Part shown: in pieces, positions 6,046-6,798 of the stretch
How positions within the stretch are numbered: position 1 is the stretch's first letter
Layout of the letters: every line of letters begins with the position of its first letter
NCBI GenBank assembly: GCA_910577365.1
Contig: CAJTMU010000096.1
Span: 1,996 to 8,793, forward strand
Direction: 5' to 3'
DNA from: an uncultured Oscillospiraceae bacterium
GTDB lineage: Bacteria; Bacillota; Clostridia; Oscillospirales; Ruminococcaceae
DNA: 6,798 bases
Position numbers and translations under genes: made by a program
Notes under the pieces: model-generated
What the model was told of the DNA's origin: nothing
The model's input: the letters and a program-made list of their open reading frames with translations, nothing else
Database searches by the model: none

Positions 6046-6585
6046 ACGCAGTACGTCGGGTTATTGATTGCCGCGGTGCTGGTGGGTATCGACAGGCTGA
6101 CGAAGTGGCTTGTCACATCGAACATGGAGCTGAAGGACTCGATTCACATCATTCAGATAGGCGGCAGAGAGGTGCTCAATATCACCTACTACACCAACGA
6201 CGGTGCGGCTTTCAGCAAGTTTGAGGGGCAGACCGCCATGCTTATCGCCGTAACTTCAGTGATGCTTGCGGTAATGATTGGGTTGCTGCTTTTTAAAAGG
6301 GTAAAGAGAACGCCGTTTATTATCGCGTTTTCAATGGTTATCGGCGGCGGCGTGGGAAATCTTATAGACAGAATATTCAACGACGGGCTGGTCGTGGATT
6401 TTATCGATTTCAGGATAATCAATTTTGCCGTGTTTAATTTTGCTGATATATGCGCTGTCTGTGGTGCGGTGTTTATTTTACTGCTTCTGGTGCGCGATGA
6501 GGTAACGGAAAAAAGGAAAAAACGCGCCGAGGCAGCGAAATCCGACGAAAAGACCGAAACGGCGGCGGAAAATGGAGAAAATTGA
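6046..6585 (+). CDS. lspA: Lipoprotein signal peptidase (signal peptidase II), probable ACG start
   Basis: LspA is a membrane aspartyl protease that cuts prolipoprotein signal peptides before the lipid-modified cysteine. Counting from ACG 6046 it has 179 residues. Conserved blocks are DRLTKWLV in helix 1 (16-23), TNDGAAFSKF (50-59), GGGVGNLIDR (100-109) and FNFADICAVCG (130-140); the catalytic pair is Asp108 and Asp134. Four membrane segments are expected, near 3-24, 64-83, 89-106 and 128-149, followed by a charged cytosolic tail rich in Lys and Glu. The usual caller's choice would be TTG 6064 (173 residues), but that leaves only nine residues before the helix-1 Asp. B. subtilis LspA has 13, and the ACG start gives 15. 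A base error turning ATG to ACG is equally possible. Family identity is certain; the exact start is not. Confidence 0.93.
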   Translation, partial: TQYVGLLIAAVLVGIDRLTKWLVTSNMELKDSIHIIQIGGREVLNITYYTNDGAAFSKFEGQTAMLIAVTSVMLAVMIGLLLFKRVKRTPFIIAFSMVIGGGVGNLIDRIFNDGLVVDFIDFRIINFAVFNFADICAVCGAVFILLLLVRDEVTEKRKKRAEAAKSDEKTETAAENGEN

Positions 6586-6798
6586 GTTTATCGCCGCGGG
6601 CGGCATAAGGCTGGACAAGCTTATATCGGAAAATACGGAACTTTCAAGAAGCGCAGCGGCGCGTCTTATAGAGCAGGGGAGCGTGCTGGTGAACGGAAAG
6701 CCTGCTGATAAAAAGGATTGTCCTGCGAAGGGGTCTGCTGTTGAAGTAATGCTGCCCGAGCCGCAAAGCGCAGATATTCTCCCCGAAAATATTCCCTT
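6572..6798 (+). CDS. RluD/YlyB-type 23S rRNA pseudouridine synthase, N-terminal part (3' truncated)
   Basis: The first 75 residues of an RluA-superfamily enzyme are present and the frame is open to the window edge. Residues 13-60 form an S4 RNA-binding domain: RLDKLISENTELSRSAAARL at 13-32, then IEQGSVLVNGKP (33-44) and KGSAVEVMLPEP (53-64). A typical 'ILPENIP' linker (69-75) follows. The catalytic domain with its HRLD-type Asp lies beyond the window. In RluD the targets are uridines of 23S rRNA helix 69 (1911, 1915, 1917), but other members of this family differ, so the exact target is inferred. The ATG lies inside the end of lspA, overlapping it by 14 bases in another frame with GGCGG repeats just upstream, which indicates translational coupling. 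B. subtilis has ylyB, of this family, in the same position. Confidence 0.9.
   Translation, partial: MEKIEFIAAGGIRLDKLISENTELSRSAAARLIEQGSVLVNGKPADKKDCPAKGSAVEVMLPEPQSADILPENIP

Noticed and set aside
5868..6224. 118-codon + strand frame bridging ileS and lspA
   Set aside because: It overlaps the ileS end and lspA in another frame, and its product is low-complexity Ala/Arg without motifs.
1..6798. Mobile elements, CRISPR array, toxin-antitoxin, tRNA or rRNA genes
   Set aside because: I saw no transposase, direct repeat array, terminal inverted repeats or RNA gene signatures on either strand.

Overview
The window holds the conserved Gram-positive cell-division and housekeeping cluster in the order yggS (5'-truncated) - sepF - ylmH - divIVA - unknown 149-aa gene - ileS - lspA - rluD-type (3'-truncated). 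All genes are on the + strand. The matching Bacillus subtilis order is ylmE-ylmF(sepF)-ylmG-ylmH-divIVA-ileS-(ylyA)-lspA-ylyB. The moderate GC, strong purine-rich ribosome sites, frequent AUA and AAG codons, long DivIVA and cysteine-rich IleRS suggest an anaerobic Clostridia member, perhaps Oscillospirales (Ruminococcus-like). This placement comes from gene order and protein character only.

Layout. Bases 1-399 encode the C-terminal part of a YggS/YlmE pyridoxal-phosphate homeostasis protein. SepF (444-869) follows after 44 bases, and YlmH (873-1628) starts three bases after the SepF stop. A 98-base gap leads to DivIVA (1727-2623), and a 73-base gap leads to an unrecognised acidic protein (2697-3146). 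IleRS (3173-5986) starts 26 bases later. A 59-base gap, dominated by a long stem-loop (5990-6026), separates ileS from lspA, whose best-supported start is a non-standard ACG at 6046. A RluD/YlyB-type pseudouridine synthase gene overlaps the end of lspA by 14 bases and runs off the window. No stretch of 300 bases lacks a gene.

How the genes relate. SepF tethers the FtsZ ring to the membrane, and DivIVA marks curved membrane at septa and poles. YlmH is an S4-domain RNA-binding protein tied to the ribosome. IleRS charges tRNA-Ile, and LspA removes signal peptides from prolipoproteins. The RluD-type enzyme modifies 23S rRNA, and YggS buffers PLP. The short gaps and single orientation suggest co-transcription; no convincing promoter or intrinsic terminator is visible inside.

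I see no phage, insertion sequence, CRISPR array, toxin-antitoxin pair or defence system, and I do not think the window contains a new multi-gene system. The points most worth checking are the ACG start of lspA, the unknown gene between divIVA and ileS, the divergent IleRS signature motifs, and the stem-loop just ahead of the lspA ribosome site.
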